A stretch of DNA of 32,869 nucleotides from Deltaproteobacteria bacterium (GCA_016933215.1 JAFGBH010000046.1:1-32869), one strand, 5' to 3'. Shown: positions 1-9,845, numbered from the stretch's first letter. The notes: a model not told the origin generated them from the letters alone. Program-made: numbers and translations.

Positions 1-889
1 CCTCTTCAGGGACAAAGAACTTCTCTTTTGCGGGCCAGCCGAGGTTTTCCTTGGCGGCGATAATCTCTTCCGAACCCAGGGGGGAACCGTGACATTTGTA
101 CGTGCCCTCCTTGTTCGGCGAACCGTACCCTATGATTGTCCGCACACAGATAATCGATGGCCGGGTGAGATCCCTTTTTGCCTCCGATAAGGCGTCATCA
201 ATTGCCTTGGTATCGTTGCCGTCAGCTATATGCTGCACATGCCATCCATAGGCCTCAAAGCGTTTTCCCACATCTTCCGCAAAGCAGAGCGATGTGGAGC
301 CTGCAAGAGAAATCCTGTTATCGTCGTAGAGGACTATCAATTTCCCCAGGCCCAAGTGACCTGCCAGTGAACAGGCCTCGGCAGAGACCCCTTCCATAAG
401 ATCTCCGTCGCTCGCGATAACGTAGGTATTATGATCAATAATTGTCTGGTCGCTCCTGTTATACCGTGCGGAGAGATATGCCTCGGCGATTGCCATACCG
501 ACCGCGTTAGATATTCCCTGACCAAGGGGTCCCGTCGTGACCTCAACACCGGGAGTATCGCCATACTCGGGATGCCCCGGGGCCTTGCTTCCCCATTGGC
601 GAAACTTCTTTATCTCATCAAGGGAAAGATCATATCCCGTAAGATGGAGAAGGGCATAGAGGAGCATGGAACCATGCCCCGCCGAGAGGACAAAGCGGTC
701 CCTGTCAACCCATCGGGGATTGGCGGGATTGTGTTTCAGGTGTCTCATCCAGAGCACATATGCCATTGCAGCGCTACCCATGGGGAGCCCCGGGTGGCCT
801 GATCCCACGTTTTGTATGGCATCAACGGCAAGAAAGCGAATCGTATTTATTGCGAGTTCAGCCAATCGTATTTCATCTTTTTTCATCAT
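1..889 (-). CDS. tkt: transketolase, N-terminal part (runs off the window)
   Basis: Thiamine-diphosphate enzyme of the non-oxidative pentose phosphate pathway that moves two-carbon units between sugar phosphates. I translated the minus strand directly. It opens [20 protein letters not shown] and then shows the family landmarks [47 protein letters not shown] and the ThDP/Mg site GDGDLMEG-like [13 protein letters not shown]. About 296 residues are present; a full protein has about 660, so the C-terminal two thirds lie left of base 1. Start is ATG at 889 (a second ATG follows at 886), with AGGGG a few bases upstream. It lies 18 bp downstream of the PAS-GGDEF gene on the same strand. The identification is secure; only the C-terminus is unseen. 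Confidence 0.95.
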   Translation of the reverse strand, partial: MMKKDEIRLAELAINTIRFLAVDAIQNVGSGHPGLPMGSAAMAYVLWMRHLKHNPANPRWVDRDRFVLSAGHGSMLLYALLHLTGYDLSLDEIKKFRQWGSKAPGHPEYGDTPGVEVTTGPLGQGISNAVGMAIAEAYLSARYNRSDQTIIDHNTYVIASDGDLMEGVSAEACSLAGHLGLGKLIVLYDDNRISLAGSTSLCFAEDVGKRFEAYGWHVQHIADGNDTKAIDDALSEAKRDLTRPSIICVRTIIGYGSPNKEGTYKCHGSPLGSEEIIAAKENLGWPAKEKFFVPEE

Positions 890-907
890 CAATCCCCTAG
901 AATTATT

Positions 908-3900
908 TTAAATAATAGCATTATAGACGTTTCCTTTTTTCTGCAGCTTTTCTTCATACATAAGGTTATCGGCCCTTCTCTGAACATTGGCAAGGAGGTC
1001 TCCCTTTTCCCCCTCTGCACTACCGAGAGACAGGCTGAGCGGAAAGTCGGGATAATCTGCATTATGCTCAGTGATGGATTCTCTCACTCGTCCAATAATC
1101 CTTTCCACCACCCTGATATCTGCGCCCGGTAGAATCACAGCAAATTCATCGCCTCCGATTCTTGCTACAATATCGTCGGCACGAAATGCCTCACGCAATA
1201 CCTGGGCGGCACGCTTCAGCAGGTCATCTCCCGCTTTGTGACCTCTGGTGTCATTGACCATCTTCAGCCCGTCCACATCCGCCATGACGATACTGACCGG
1301 GAACACCCTGCCGCGTTCGAATCGTGCCATTTCAACTTCAAAGAAGGCCCTGTTATAGAGATCGGTCAGGGAGTCATGGGTAGACATGTACCGCAATTCA
1401 TCCTCCATCTCCTTGCGCTCCGTTATATCCATAAGAGATACCACGCTTCTATCCGTTCCCGGTATCACGGAGATGGCAAGGAAAATATCCCTCACATGAT
1501 TTCTTCCATCGGTTATACGAAATTCATAGCTCGACGGTGTCGATTCAGGATCCACTCTCCTCATGCGATGATACTCCATCATTCTTTCCAGATCACTCTC
1601 CACAACAAAGTCTATCCATTTTCGCTTACCAACAATCTTGTCAGCCGGATAGTGCACCATCTGTTCAAATTCATCGTTCACCATGGAAATGGTCATATCA
1701 TCCTCTATGATCATCATTGCGGTGCCGGTATTTTCAAAGATCGCCCTATACCGAACCTCCGATTGACTCAGTTCATCTTCGATTTTTTTACGTTCCGTAA
1801 TGTCCATTGAATTTCCCAGAACCGCACGGTCTCCGCCAAAAAGAATCGGCGTGACCGTCTCAATAATCCATCGTATCTCTCCGTCTTTTGTAACCATCCT
1901 GTATTCATAGGGTGATTTCCTCACCCCTTTGAGCATCTCCCGGGCATGCTCCTTCAATATTTCCCGGTCGTCGGGATGCACGATACTCATGCCTTCTGTT
2001 CCCACAAGCTCTTCCGGCGTACGTCCCGAGTAGGCGGCGGCATTGGAATTGATATACTGGAATAGTCCGTTTTGAATTACATACACCCCGGCGAAGGATT
2101 GTTCCGCTACTGTCTGATAGAGTTTTTCAGCACGCCTCTTCTCTGTTAAATCCCGGGCAATACCACAGAACCCGACAGGGTTCCCCGCTGCATCCCTTTT
2201 CAATGTAGTCGATAATTCACAGATTCTTACAGTCCCGTCTTTCCTTATAATGTCATAGTCCTTTACCATCGCGGGTTTCCCGGTCCGGTATATCTCACTA
2301 AAAACAGTATACATATCCTTTGCCGTCTCCGAAGAGGTATATTCAAGATTATTCATACCCATTAATTCATCTCTGGATAATGCCGCTATCGTGAGAAGAG
2401 AATCGTTGAAAAAGGTAAAGTTGCCGGCAAGGTCAACCTCAAAGTAGGCATCCTGAATATTGTCAAGAATGGTCCTGTACCGTTCCTCACTCTTTCTGAG
2501 CCGTTCCTCCGCCTCTTTGCGCTCCGTTACATCCCTGACAAGACCGCGGAATCCAATCGGCTTCCCTTCTTCACTAAGGATAAGAGAACTGGAGGCCGCG
2601 AGAAACCCCTTGGTCTTATCTTTTCGTATAAATTCCCAGTCAAACCCCTTGGCCGGCTCTCCCGTCTCATATACCTTCTTAAAGGTAGTGAAAACTCTCT
2701 TCGCATTTTCCTTATCCATCAGATCCTGGTTATTCATTGTCAGCATTTCATCATTTGTATATCCAAAGATTCTGCAGATCGGGTCATTCAAAAAGGTGAA
2801 ATTTCCCGCCAGGTCCACTTCGTAGTACCCCTCTTCAATACTCTCAAGTATGTTCCGGTATTTCTCCTCACTTTGCCGCAGTTCTTTTTCTTTTCGTTTG
2901 CGTTCCGTCACATCCCTGGCAACCGCCCTGAATCCGACAGGCTTCCCCTCTTTATCTCTTATGAGGGATGCCGACATTTCAGCACTCACGATGCTTCCGT
3001 CTTTTGTGATAATATCGTAGTCAACTATGCCCGAGGGCTTCCCCGTCTGGTATAGCTCGCCAAAGACCGTTAGTAGAGTCTCCATGCTTTCAGGCGTTAC
3101 ATACTCCTGGCTGTTCATATTCAGTAATTCATCGCGTGAATAGCCCGAAAAAGTGCAGAGGATATCATTGAAAAAGGTCAGCTTTCCGGCAAGATCAACC
3201 TCAAAGTATCCTTCCTGGATATTTTCGAGAACAGACCGGTATTTCTCCTCACTCTCCCTCAGAATACCTTCCCATTTCTTTCGTTCCGTTACATCCCTGG
3301 CAATACCGCGAAAACCTGTGGGGGTACCCTCCTTATCGCGCATAAGAGACGCTGAAAGCTCGAGGGTTTTCTTCATCCCGTCCTTCCCCACCACTTCGTA
3401 ATCCTTCAGTATCCCGGGTTTACCGGTCACATATATTTCATGAAAAACCCTGTACATCTCTTTTGCCGTTTCTGGAGTTGCATAATCCCTGTTATTCATT
3501 CCCATCAATTCATCGGGAGGTAATCTCGCAATTCTGGCCATGGAATTATTGAGAAAGGTCATATTCCCCTCGAGATCAACCTCGAAGTACCCATCTTCAA
3601 TATTCTCGAGAATTGCCCGATATTTTTCTTCGCTCTTCAGGAGTTTCTCATCGGCGTCCCTGCTCTCGGTAACATTGCGCCCCACGCCAAAGAAACCGAT
3701 TGCCACTCCTTCGGAATCACGCATCAGCGAAGCGGAAAGATCGAGAATTCTCCTGCTCCCGTCCTTGACCGTTATTTCATAATCCCTTATATGTGCGGTT
3801 TTCCCTGTACGATATATTTCCTTAAAAATCTCATACATACGGCGGGCCGTCTCGGGCGTGGTATACTCCCGGTTATTTAAACCGAGCATTTCTTCACGCG

Positions 3901-4135
3901 AACTACCCGCTATCTCGCACATCGAATCATTGACAAAGGTGAGGTCGCCTGCGAGGTCGAGCTCGAAATAACATTCTGACATGTTCTCAAGTACGCTTCG
4001 AAACCTGTCTTCGCCCCCAAACCTTTTTTCTGTCTCTTCTTTGCCCGACTTTTTTTCCTCTGACTTGGAGACCATCGCCCGAAGTTTTTCCAACTCATCG
4101 ACAAGTTGCTTATTCGTTTTCACTTCATCGTTCAT
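908..4135 (-). CDS. diguanylate cyclase with seven PAS domains
   Basis: Cytoplasmic sensor enzyme expected to make cyclic di-GMP; no membrane segment is visible. After a short coiled N-terminus there are five closely similar PAS units (about residues 43-159, 170-286, 296-413, 424-540, 551-665), each opening EEKYRxxLENI..GYFEVDLAG and closing with a DVTERK-type linker. Two more divergent PAS units follow (672-782, 793-907), then a GGDEF domain (914-1072). The catalytic GGDEF motif is intact at about 994-998, and the inhibitory-site RxxD (R985, D988) is present, so product inhibition is plausible. No EAL domain is seen. The frame is open further upstream, but I chose ATG 4135 because a GGGGGGAG Shine-Dalgarno precedes it by about 10 bases. 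Ligands of the PAS domains cannot be told from sequence. Confidence 0.93.
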   Translation of the reverse strand: MNDEVKTNKQLVDELEKLRAMVSKSEEKKSGKEETEKRFGGEDRFRSVLENMSECYFELDLAGDLTFVNDSMCEIAGSSREEMLGLNNREYTTPETARRMYEIFKEIYRTGKTAHIRDYEITVKDGSRRILDLSASLMRDSEGVAIGFFGVGRNVTESRDADEKLLKSEEKYRAILENIEDGYFEVDLEGNMTFLNNSMARIARLPPDELMGMNNRDYATPETAKEMYRVFHEIYVTGKPGILKDYEVVGKDGMKKTLELSASLMRDKEGTPTGFRGIARDVTERKKWEGILRESEEKYRSVLENIQEGYFEVDLAGKLTFFNDILCTFSGYSRDELLNMNSQEYVTPESMETLLTVFGELYQTGKPSGIVDYDIITKDGSIVSAEMSASLIRDKEGKPVGFRAVARDVTERKRKEKELRQSEEKYRNILESIEEGYYEVDLAGNFTFLNDPICRIFGYTNDEMLTMNNQDLMDKENAKRVFTTFKKVYETGEPAKGFDWEFIRKDKTKGFLAASSSLILSEEGKPIGFRGLVRDVTERKEAEERLRKSEERYRTILDNIQDAYFEVDLAGNFTFFNDSLLTIAALSRDELMGMNNLEYTSSETAKDMYTVFSEIYRTGKPAMVKDYDIIRKDGTVRICELSTTLKRDAAGNPVGFCGIARDLTEKRRAEKLYQTVAEQSFAGVYVIQNGLFQYINSNAAAYSGRTPEELVGTEGMSIVHPDDREILKEHAREMLKGVRKSPYEYRMVTKDGEIRWIIETVTPILFGGDRAVLGNSMDITERKKIEDELSQSEVRYRAIFENTGTAMMIIEDDMTISMVNDEFEQMVHYPADKIVGKRKWIDFVVESDLERMMEYHRMRRVDPESTPSSYEFRITDGRNHVRDIFLAISVIPGTDRSVVSLMDITERKEMEDELRYMSTHDSLTDLYNRAFFEVEMARFERGRVFPVSIVMADVDGLKMVNDTRGHKAGDDLLKRAAQVLREAFRADDIVARIGGDEFAVILPGADIRVVERIIGRVRESITEHNADYPDFPLSLSLGSAEGEKGDLLANVQRRADNLMYEEKLQKKGNVYNAII

Positions 4136-4288
4136 CGTGTCTTTACTCCCCCCTGAGAAAGTCAACAACTATTCGATTATATTTACTTGAAATTTAGGAA
4201 TATATGACACCTTCGGCTACTCGATGCTACAAACTACTTACTTTAAAAATAATTGGCAAGAAAAAAAACGGGATTGCGGCGCGACACT

Positions 4289-5209
4289 CTATGGAATGCC
4301 ACGCAAGAATTCACCAATACTAAATTCTTCTCTGCGGACACAATTCTTCCCCTCTTCAATGGCTTCTTCGGCACGATAGAATTCGAGAAGACCGAGATGC
4401 TCGAGATGCGGTATAAGCACTAGATCGGGCGGATCACCAGCCATGCGGCTGCGGGTTATGCGATCCTGCATGATGTTAATGGAACCCGCTATCACATCGA
4501 AGAGGCCGGGCCGATTGCTCTCACCTCTCCAGACCTGCGACAGAACCAGATCCATACCACCCTTGAGTCCTTTCTTTATGCGATTTGCAAGATAGCCGAC
4601 ACGGGGTCCCTCACTTCTCTGATCTTTTCTCTGGTTCTCCTCAAAATGCCGGCCCACAAGACCGCTGTTTAAATTGACAGCTATCACAACATCGGCCCCC
4701 ATAGCCCTGCAAACCGAAACGGGAACGGGATTTACGATTCCCCCGTCAACCAGCCATTTGCCGTTTATCTGAACCGGAGCCAGTACCCCCGGCAGGGAGA
4801 TCGATGCCCGAACGGCATCAACGAGAGGACCTGATCTGAACCAGACTTCACGACCTGTTACCAGTTCCGTCGCTACAGACGCAAAGGGAACGGGAAGAGT
4901 TTCAATGTGAACATTACCGATCTGCTCGCCAAAGAAATTGATGAAACGCTCACCGGCTATCACGCCACCGCTCAAGAGACTGACATCAAGAAACCCGATC
5001 ACGGCCTTTCTGGTGAGTGATCGCACCCATTCCTCAAGAGTATCAAGATACCCTGCCGCATAGGCGCCCCCGACCACAGCACCGGCAGAACAGCCACAGA
5101 CTATATCGGGCCGTATCCCCATATCATGAAGTGCTTTAATGATTCCGATGTGAGCGAGACCTCGGGCAGCGCCACTCCCCAGTGCAAGTCCGATTCTTAT
5201 ATCTTTCAT
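4289..5209 (-). CDS. patatin-like phospholipase, RssA family
   Basis: Predicted serine lipid acyl hydrolase with a Ser-Asp dyad. The oxyanion-hole motif GSGAARGLAHIG is at residues 11-22, the nucleophile elbow GCSAG at 39-43 (Ser41) and the DGG box at 155-157 (Asp155) in LVDGGIVNPVPV. Length (306) suits bacterial RssA/YchK proteins. There is no obvious signal peptide or membrane segment, so it is probably cytoplasmic. It sits between xthA and the PAS-GGDEF gene on the same strand, with 94 bp separating it from xthA. The Shine-Dalgarno is weak (GAGAG about 10 bases before ATG). Substrate is unknown. Confidence 0.9.
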   Translation of the reverse strand: MKDIRIGLALGSGAARGLAHIGIIKALHDMGIRPDIVCGCSAGAVVGGAYAAGYLDTLEEWVRSLTRKAVIGFLDVSLLSGGVIAGERFINFFGEQIGNVHIETLPVPFASVATELVTGREVWFRSGPLVDAVRASISLPGVLAPVQINGKWLVDGGIVNPVPVSVCRAMGADVVIAVNLNSGLVGRHFEENQRKDQRSEGPRVGYLANRIKKGLKGGMDLVLSQVWRGESNRPGLFDVIAGSINIMQDRITRSRMAGDPPDLVLIPHLEHLGLLEFYRAEEAIEEGKNCVRREEFSIGEFLRGIP

Positions 5210-5303
5210 AGTCCATCACTCTCTCTCAGGTATTTTATATGCAACTCCCGAATTGAAGAGGAAGTGCATACAACGAGAAACTTCATCAACAGCCGGAAAC
5301 CAC

Positions 5304-6107
5304 CTACAACGTGGTACGGGGAGCTTCAAATTCGGCAACCATGACCGTATGATCCGACGGCTTTTCCGCACGTCTCGGCTCCACGTCGATGAAGGCCCCG
5401 AGTGATCGATCGGCAAGTGGTCTGGTGACAAGTATGTGGTCAACACGCCAGCCCAAACCCCGTTCCAGTGCCTTCGGAACCCGGTAGTCAAAGAAGGCAT
5501 AGAGCCCCGGTTCATCGGGATGATGTTTCCTGAAGACATCGACAAGTCCCCAGGATTTCAACTGATCGAAGGCCTCCCAAACCTCGGGAGTAAAATCGAC
5601 ATGACCGAGAAGCCTTTTCGGATCGTGGACATCGATCGGTTCTCTCGCCACATTCATGTCACCACAGCAGATGAGAGGTTCGTCAGGTGAAAAATGTCCG
5701 GCAATGTATCCCCGAATCCTCTCAAACCATTGCAGTTTATAGTGAAACTGCGGATCATCCATTCCACGCCCCTGAGGAACATAGCAATTCACCACTGAAA
5801 GGTTGGAGAACCTGCACATGATTAGGCGATCGGAATCGGGAGGATCATCGTCCAGTCCCCAGGACACCTTCATCGGTTCTTCAAGGGATGCAACCGCTAC
5901 GCCGTTATACCGCTTGCCCCCTTTGAAACTCACGTGGTACCCGGCCTTTTCTAATTCCTCTCTCGGAAACTTATCGTCTTCCACCTTGGTTTCCTGCATG
6001 CAGAAAACGTCCGGACGATTTTCGCGAAGCCAGGGGATAACGATGTGCAGCCGGGAACGGATGGAGTTGACATTATAGGTTGCAATCTTGAAGGTCTTCA
6101 TCGGCAC
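5304..6107 (-). CDS. xthA: exodeoxyribonuclease III
   Basis: Mg-dependent AP endonuclease and 3'-5' exonuclease of base-excision repair. It has the endonuclease/exonuclease/phosphatase fold signatures: [13 protein letters not shown] near the start, [12 protein letters not shown] (catalytic Glu), GDMNVARE (Asp/Asn pair), GWRVDHILV and the terminal [11 protein letters not shown] (Asp-His). Length 267 matches ExoIII. Two starts are possible: GTG at 6107, five bases after GGAGAG, or ATG at 6101, eleven bases after it; I kept GTG for the spacing. It lies 84 bp downstream of the nitroreductase gene on the same strand and may share its transcript. Confidence 0.94.
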   Translation of the reverse strand: MPMKTFKIATYNVNSIRSRLHIVIPWLRENRPDVFCMQETKVEDDKFPREELEKAGYHVSFKGGKRYNGVAVASLEEPMKVSWGLDDDPPDSDRLIMCRFSNLSVVNCYVPQGRGMDDPQFHYKLQWFERIRGYIAGHFSPDEPLICCGDMNVAREPIDVHDPKRLLGHVDFTPEVWEAFDQLKSWGLVDVFRKHHPDEPGLYAFFDYRVPKALERGLGWRVDHILVTRPLADRSLGAFIDVEPRRAEKPSDHTVMVAEFEAPRTTL

Positions 6108-6191
6108 GCATTCTCTCCGGGTAAAGAAATAACATACTACCGGTCCATTTCACCACGTTATTTTCATCACGATGAGATGACCTCAGGATCC

Positions 6192-6752
6192 TCAGGAAAA
6201 AAAGGGCTGTTTAAATCTATCACGGTGGACAAAATTCTCGAGATTTTTTCTTATAGCAGCCCTGCTCCCTCCTGCTGCCGGCCTTCCCACAGGGATAGAA
6301 ACAACAGCCTCGTAACCCTCCGGAAGTTCAATCATATCCTTGCATGCATCGTGGTCCATTAATCCCACGATGACAGTACCCAATCCAAGTTCATGCGCCC
6401 TGAGACTGAGGTTCTGAACGGCCATCCCGAGATCGAACATAAACCAGTTGGAAAATTTTGTAGATTCTTTCCCTCCCTTTATCCCCGAAACACCCGTCTT
6501 TGCGCAGCCGATAATCAGGGCAGACGCCGATAATGAACATTGGATGGCAGGATTCACTTTCCCATATGTCCCCGTTATCTTACGAATCAGGTCGCTCGCT
6601 CTCACAACGACAAATTCCCAGACCTGCGTATTTCCCCATGAAGGTGCCCATCGCGCCGCTTCTACAAGTTCTTTTATCTCATCATCCGAGACATAATAGT
6701 CGGTAAACCTTCGGACACTTCGTCGCTCAACTATTGCTTTGGTAAGTTCCAC
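6192..6752 (-). CDS. nitroreductase family FMN oxidoreductase
   Basis: Small flavin enzyme of the nitroreductase superfamily, usually an FMN-binding NAD(P)H oxidoreductase acting on nitro compounds, quinones or related acceptors. The diagnostic start is IVERRSVRRFTDYYVSDDEIKELVEAARWAPSWGNTQVWEFVVV, where the paired Arg residues bind FMN phosphate. The C-terminal GTVIVGLMDHDACKDMIELPEGYEAVVSIPVG is also typical. At 186 residues it is a compact one-domain form. Start codon is GTG with a strong Shine-Dalgarno (GAGGAGG, five bases away). It follows rfbC by 118 bp on the same strand. The physiological substrate is unknown. Confidence 0.9.
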   Translation of the reverse strand: MELTKAIVERRSVRRFTDYYVSDDEIKELVEAARWAPSWGNTQVWEFVVVRASDLIRKITGTYGKVNPAIQCSLSASALIIGCAKTGVSGIKGGKESTKFSNWFMFDLGMAVQNLSLRAHELGLGTVIVGLMDHDACKDMIELPEGYEAVVSIPVGRPAAGGSRAAIRKNLENFVHRDRFKQPFFS

Positions 6753-6870
6753 GGATGCCTCCTCGCTGTCTGTCCTGGCGAGCGGAACACTCGCTGAAAT
6801 GATACCCTTACCGATACCTGCTATATTGAATGAGAAATCATCCCCGATAAGGCGAAGCTTTCGTGTGCCT

Positions 6871-7434
6871 TCATTCCCCGTACTTCGGCAAAAACTCCTC
6901 TTTTACCTTTGACAACTCCGGATTCCGGCTGTCTTTCCCGGAAAGCACGACATCTTCACAAGGCCAGTCAATGCCTACCTCGGGATCAGACCAGAGTATG
7001 CCGTATTCATCACCGGGGGCATAAAAATCGGTGCATTTATAGACGACATCCGCCGTTTCGCTGAGTACACAGAATCCGTGGGCAAAGCCCTTCGGGACAA
7101 ATATCTGACGCCCGTTTTCGGCTGACAGATAATCGCCCACCCAGCGGCCGAATGTGGGTGAACCGAGGCGTATATCAACGGCCACATCAAATATCTCACC
7201 GGTTGCAACGTATATCAGTTTGTCCTGCCCATGAAGGAGTTGATAGTGGAGTCCCCTAAGAATCCCCCGCCCTGAGTGAGAACGGTTGTCCTGCACAAAG
7301 ACTTTGTCAATTCCCGCCTTCGAATATCGATTCTGATGATAGGTCTCCATGAAAAACCCCCGCTCATCCCTGAAGATATCCGGTTCAACCAGAAAAACTC
7401 CCGAAAGTTCAGTTTCAGTACATTTCATCGGCAT
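6871..7434 (-). CDS. rfbC: dTDP-4-dehydrorhamnose 3,5-epimerase
   Basis: Third enzyme of dTDP-L-rhamnose synthesis, a cupin that epimerises C3 and C5 of the 4-keto sugar. Family motifs: [35 protein letters not shown] (with the catalytic His), [33 protein letters not shown] and GIDWP. I place the start at ATG 7434 because GAGG lies nine bases upstream; an in-frame ATG at 7428 is the alternative, and the open frame extends further upstream inside rfbA. The gene overlaps the end of rfbA by 20 bp, so translational coupling is likely. The product has 187 residues, the usual length. Confidence 0.95.
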   Translation of the reverse strand: MPMKCTETELSGVFLVEPDIFRDERGFFMETYHQNRYSKAGIDKVFVQDNRSHSGRGILRGLHYQLLHGQDKLIYVATGEIFDVAVDIRLGSPTFGRWVGDYLSAENGRQIFVPKGFAHGFCVLSETADVVYKCTDFYAPGDEYGILWSDPEVGIDWPCEDVVLSGKDSRNPELSKVKEEFLPKYGE

Positions 7435-8311
7435 TATTATTCGCCTCTTCTCCGAGGATGTCCATGAGATATTTGCCATACTCATTGTTAAGCATCGGCC
7501 TGGCAAGGTCTTTCACGCCTTCCCTGTCGATGTAGCCCAGGACAAAGGCGATTTCTTCAATGCAGGCAATCTTCAATCCCTGTCTCGTCTGAATAGCACG
7601 GACATAATTCGCGGCCTGCTGCATCGATTCGTGGGTCCCCGTGTCGAGCCAGGCAAGCCCCCTTCCCAGGAGTTCCACCCTGAGTTTTCCTCGTCTCAGA
7701 TACTCCATGTTAAGATCGGTTATTTCGAGCTCGCCGCGGGCAGATCGTTTCAACCCTTCGGCAATCTCTACAACATCGTTGTCATAGAAATAGAGACCGG
7801 GAACGGCATATTTCGATTTCGGTTTTTCAGGCTTTTCTTCTATTGCCGTCACGGTATTATTGTCGTCAAAATCAACCACACCATAGTGCTCGGGATCACT
7901 GACGGGATACCCGAAGATTACCGCGCCATCCTCAAGACCGGCACACCTGACAAGCACCTCGCGCAGTCCCCGACCATAAAATATATTATCTCCCAGAACC
8001 AGCGCCACCGTATCTGAACCGATGAATTCCTTTCCTATTATAAAGGACTGCGCAATACCCTCGGGATTGGCCTGCTCGGCATAGGAAAAAGAAAGGCCTA
8101 AATGAGAACCGTCGCCGAAGAGCTTCCTGAATTGCGGGAGATCATGGGGTGTCGAAATGATCAGAATATCCCGGATACCGGCGAGCATCAGAACCGACAG
8201 GGGATAATAGACCATCGGTTTATCATAGACGGGTATCAGCTGTTTGCTCACCGCCCTCGTTATGGGAAAAAGACGCGTACCGGACCCTCCAGCCAGAATA
8301 ATACCTTGCAC
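7415..8311 (-). CDS. rfbA: glucose-1-phosphate thymidylyltransferase
   Basis: First enzyme of the dTDP-L-rhamnose pathway: glucose-1-phosphate plus dTTP gives dTDP-glucose and pyrophosphate. It shows the nucleotidyltransferase signature [18 protein letters not shown] with [16 protein letters not shown], then [11 protein letters not shown] and [13 protein letters not shown], and the C-terminal part normal for the long RmlA form (298 residues). Start is GTG at 8311 with AAGGA about nine bases upstream. It lies 89 bp downstream of rfbD and overlaps rfbC. The dehydratase gene rfbB (dTDP-glucose 4,6-dehydratase), usually adjacent, is not in this window. Confidence 0.96.
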   Translation of the reverse strand: MQGIILAGGSGTRLFPITRAVSKQLIPVYDKPMVYYPLSVLMLAGIRDILIISTPHDLPQFRKLFGDGSHLGLSFSYAEQANPEGIAQSFIIGKEFIGSDTVALVLGDNIFYGRGLREVLVRCAGLEDGAVIFGYPVSDPEHYGVVDFDDNNTVTAIEEKPEKPKSKYAVPGLYFYDNDVVEIAEGLKRSARGELEITDLNMEYLRRGKLRVELLGRGLAWLDTGTHESMQQAANYVRAIQTRQGLKIACIEEIAFVLGYIDREGVKDLARPMLNNEYGKYLMDILGEEANNNADEMY

Positions 8312-8400
8312 AATTATTCATCCTTTCGTTAGATTATTATTGAGCTGTCACCGTTCCAACCGTAAAAAAAAGCGAATCGCGCCGCCGCAAATCCTGTACC

Positions 8401-9285
8401 TTACTTATCAATTTTTAACTCATCCATCAGACGCCCCTTGAATCGGCTGATATAGAGATCCATATCGCTTTTCCAGTACGGCATACTATTTATGTTATCT
8501 TCCTGTAATCGAGCATTCTTCAAGATGGAATTTTTCGGCCTCGCGGCGGGGGTGGGATACTCCTCGGTCGTACATGGCACTATGCTGTGCTCTACCCCCA
8601 TCTTTTCAAGGAAATATCTTGCCGCCTCGTACCAGGTGCAATACCCCTCAGAAGTCGTATGATAGATTCCCAGCCCCTTAACTTCAATCAGTTTTTTGAT
8701 CTGCCGGGCCAGAGAATATGACCATGTGGGAGAGCCAAACTGGTCATTGACCACTTTGATTTCTTTTGTGGGATTCCGACGGGCCAGGCGCAGCATCGTC
8801 TTGAAAAAATTGCCTCCATGAATGCCGTACATCCATGCCGGCCGCACAATTATATACCGATCGGCCGTTTCACTGACGGCACGTTCACCCTCCAGTTTTG
8901 TCACCCCATAATATGAAGTTGGATTCGGCGCATCAACTTCGACATAGGCATCGGGAACTTCTTTCCCTCCATCGAAGACATAATCGGTCGAGACGTGTAT
9001 GAAAAGACTGGCGAACTTGTTTGCCGATCTCGCCAGATTTCGTGGACCCTGCACATTCACCTGCCATGCCGTTTCCCTTTCGGTTTCGGCGGCATCCACA
9101 TTCGTATAGGCGGCACAGTTTACTATAACATCGGGTGCTACATTTCCTACTATCTCTATTACATCGGCGTAATCCGTAATATTGATTTCATCGATGTCAA
9201 CACCGACAACATTATTGTCTTTTGAAAAGAGAGACATGCAATCACTTCCCAGTTGACCTTTGGAGCCTGTTATGAGGACCTTCAT
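8401..9285 (-). CDS. rfbD: dTDP-4-dehydrorhamnose reductase
   Basis: Last step of dTDP-L-rhamnose synthesis, NAD(P)H reduction of the 4-keto group. It is a short-chain dehydrogenase fold with the nucleotide loop GSKGQLG (residues 7-13), APDVIVNCAAYTNVDAAE, STDYVFDG and the catalytic YYGVTKLEGE (Tyr-x3-Lys). YRPAWMYG-like IIVRPAWMYG and FGSPTWSYSLA are also typical. Length 294 is normal. Start ATG 9285 is preceded by GGAAGAG. This is the first gene of the rfbDAC cluster; upstream is a long non-coding stretch where its promoter must lie, though I could not pick a convincing one. Confidence 0.95.
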   Translation of the reverse strand: MKVLITGSKGQLGSDCMSLFSKDNNVVGVDIDEINITDYADVIEIVGNVAPDVIVNCAAYTNVDAAETERETAWQVNVQGPRNLARSANKFASLFIHVSTDYVFDGGKEVPDAYVEVDAPNPTSYYGVTKLEGERAVSETADRYIIVRPAWMYGIHGGNFFKTMLRLARRNPTKEIKVVNDQFGSPTWSYSLARQIKKLIEVKGLGIYHTTSEGYCTWYEAARYFLEKMGVEHSIVPCTTEEYPTPAARPKNSILKNARLQEDNINSMPYWKSDMDLYISRFKGRLMDELKIDK

Positions 9286-9430
9286 TCGTCTCTTCCGCCC
9301 GCCTGCTTTGGATTGCCCGGGAAAAAAGGGTGCTGCGAATTCGGGAATAACCTACCTGAATTTGTACAGGTTTTCAAGATGTTTCAATAATAAATGGCCA
9401 TCAGGAACTGCATGAGGGTGCTGAAGGTGA

Positions 9431-9467
9431 AGATCCCAGCCCTGTGGGCGGGGCTTCCCGGTAAGGA
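9431..9467 (+). repeat. GC-rich palindromic repeat, GGGGCTTCCCGG type
   Basis: The stretch ending GGGCGGGGCTTCCCGGTAA matches a second copy at 32782-32818 with one base difference across GGGCGGGGCTTCCCGGYAAGG. A GCCC/GGGC stem with flanking CCC/GGG (one mismatch) makes a hairpin. Confidence 0.6.
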
Positions 9468-9517
9468 AATCGAAGATTGAAGCTCCCCGCAACACGTTGC
9501 GAGGAATCTCCGACTGT

Positions 9518-9579
9518 TTAGTAAGTTAGGATTTATTTTCTGTGTTTTCTAGCAGAAAATAAATTCGTTAACTCACTTA
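9518..9579. repeat. long AT-rich inverted repeat
   Basis: ATTTATTTTCTG (9531-9542) pairs perfectly with CAGAAAATAAAT (9553-9564) around a 10-base loop. The stem continues outward with interruptions through AGTAAGTTA on the left and TAACTCACTT on the right. There is no poly-T tail on either side, so a simple intrinsic terminator is not evident. It may be part of a mobile-element remnant or a structured RNA. Confidence 0.5.
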
Positions 9580-9628
9580 TCCCGATTGTCGGGATTAAGG
9601 AAACTGCTTATTGTATATTCGCTCGCTA

Positions 9629-9675
9629 ACCCCGCCGCAGAAAGCGGGGAATGCGCTCGCTGTTCAATTCATGAG
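9629..9675 (+). repeat. GC-rich palindromic repeat, GGGGAATGCGCTYGCTG type
   Basis: CCCCGC (9630-9635) pairs with GCGGGG (9644-9649), followed by AATGCGCTCGCTGTTCA. The same layout, CCCCGC loop GCGGGG then AATGCGCTTGCTGTTCA, recurs at 28693-28744. Confidence 0.65.
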
Positions 9676-9705
9676 CCGAAGGCTAATAATATATTCCTTT
9701 TTAAT

Positions 9706-9758
9706 TGCGCCCCTTGACCCCGCTACAATGCGGGGCTTGCGGGTGCGTCGCCGGTCAT
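9706..9758 (+). repeat. GC-rich palindromic repeat, GGGGCTTGCGGGTGCG type
   Basis: GCGCCCCTTGACCCCGC then a loop and GCGGGGCTTGCGGGTGCG, ending CGGTCAT. Its left half recurs at 32832-32869 and its right half, through CGGTCAT, recurs inside ttcA at 18497-18539. CCCCGC/GCGGGG forms the stem. Confidence 0.65.
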
Positions 9759-9845
9759 ACATTTGAAAATAGGTATTGAAGAACTCCCGGAAAATGTTGA
9801 CGCCTCGCTGACGTAAACTTCCTCCGTAGCGATGATTTTTGGATA

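Noticed and set aside
1238-1810. 190-codon plus-strand open frame opposite the PAS-GGDEF gene
   Set aside because: Lies entirely antisense to a well-supported gene; composition is a shadow of the repeated PAS codons.
7349-8017. 222-codon plus-strand open frame opposite rfbC/rfbA
   Set aside because: Antisense to two certain genes, no ribosome site or recognisable domain.
9431-9758. CRISPR array
   Set aside because: The repeats are palindromic, of three different types and irregularly spaced; no constant repeat-spacer pattern and no cas genes.
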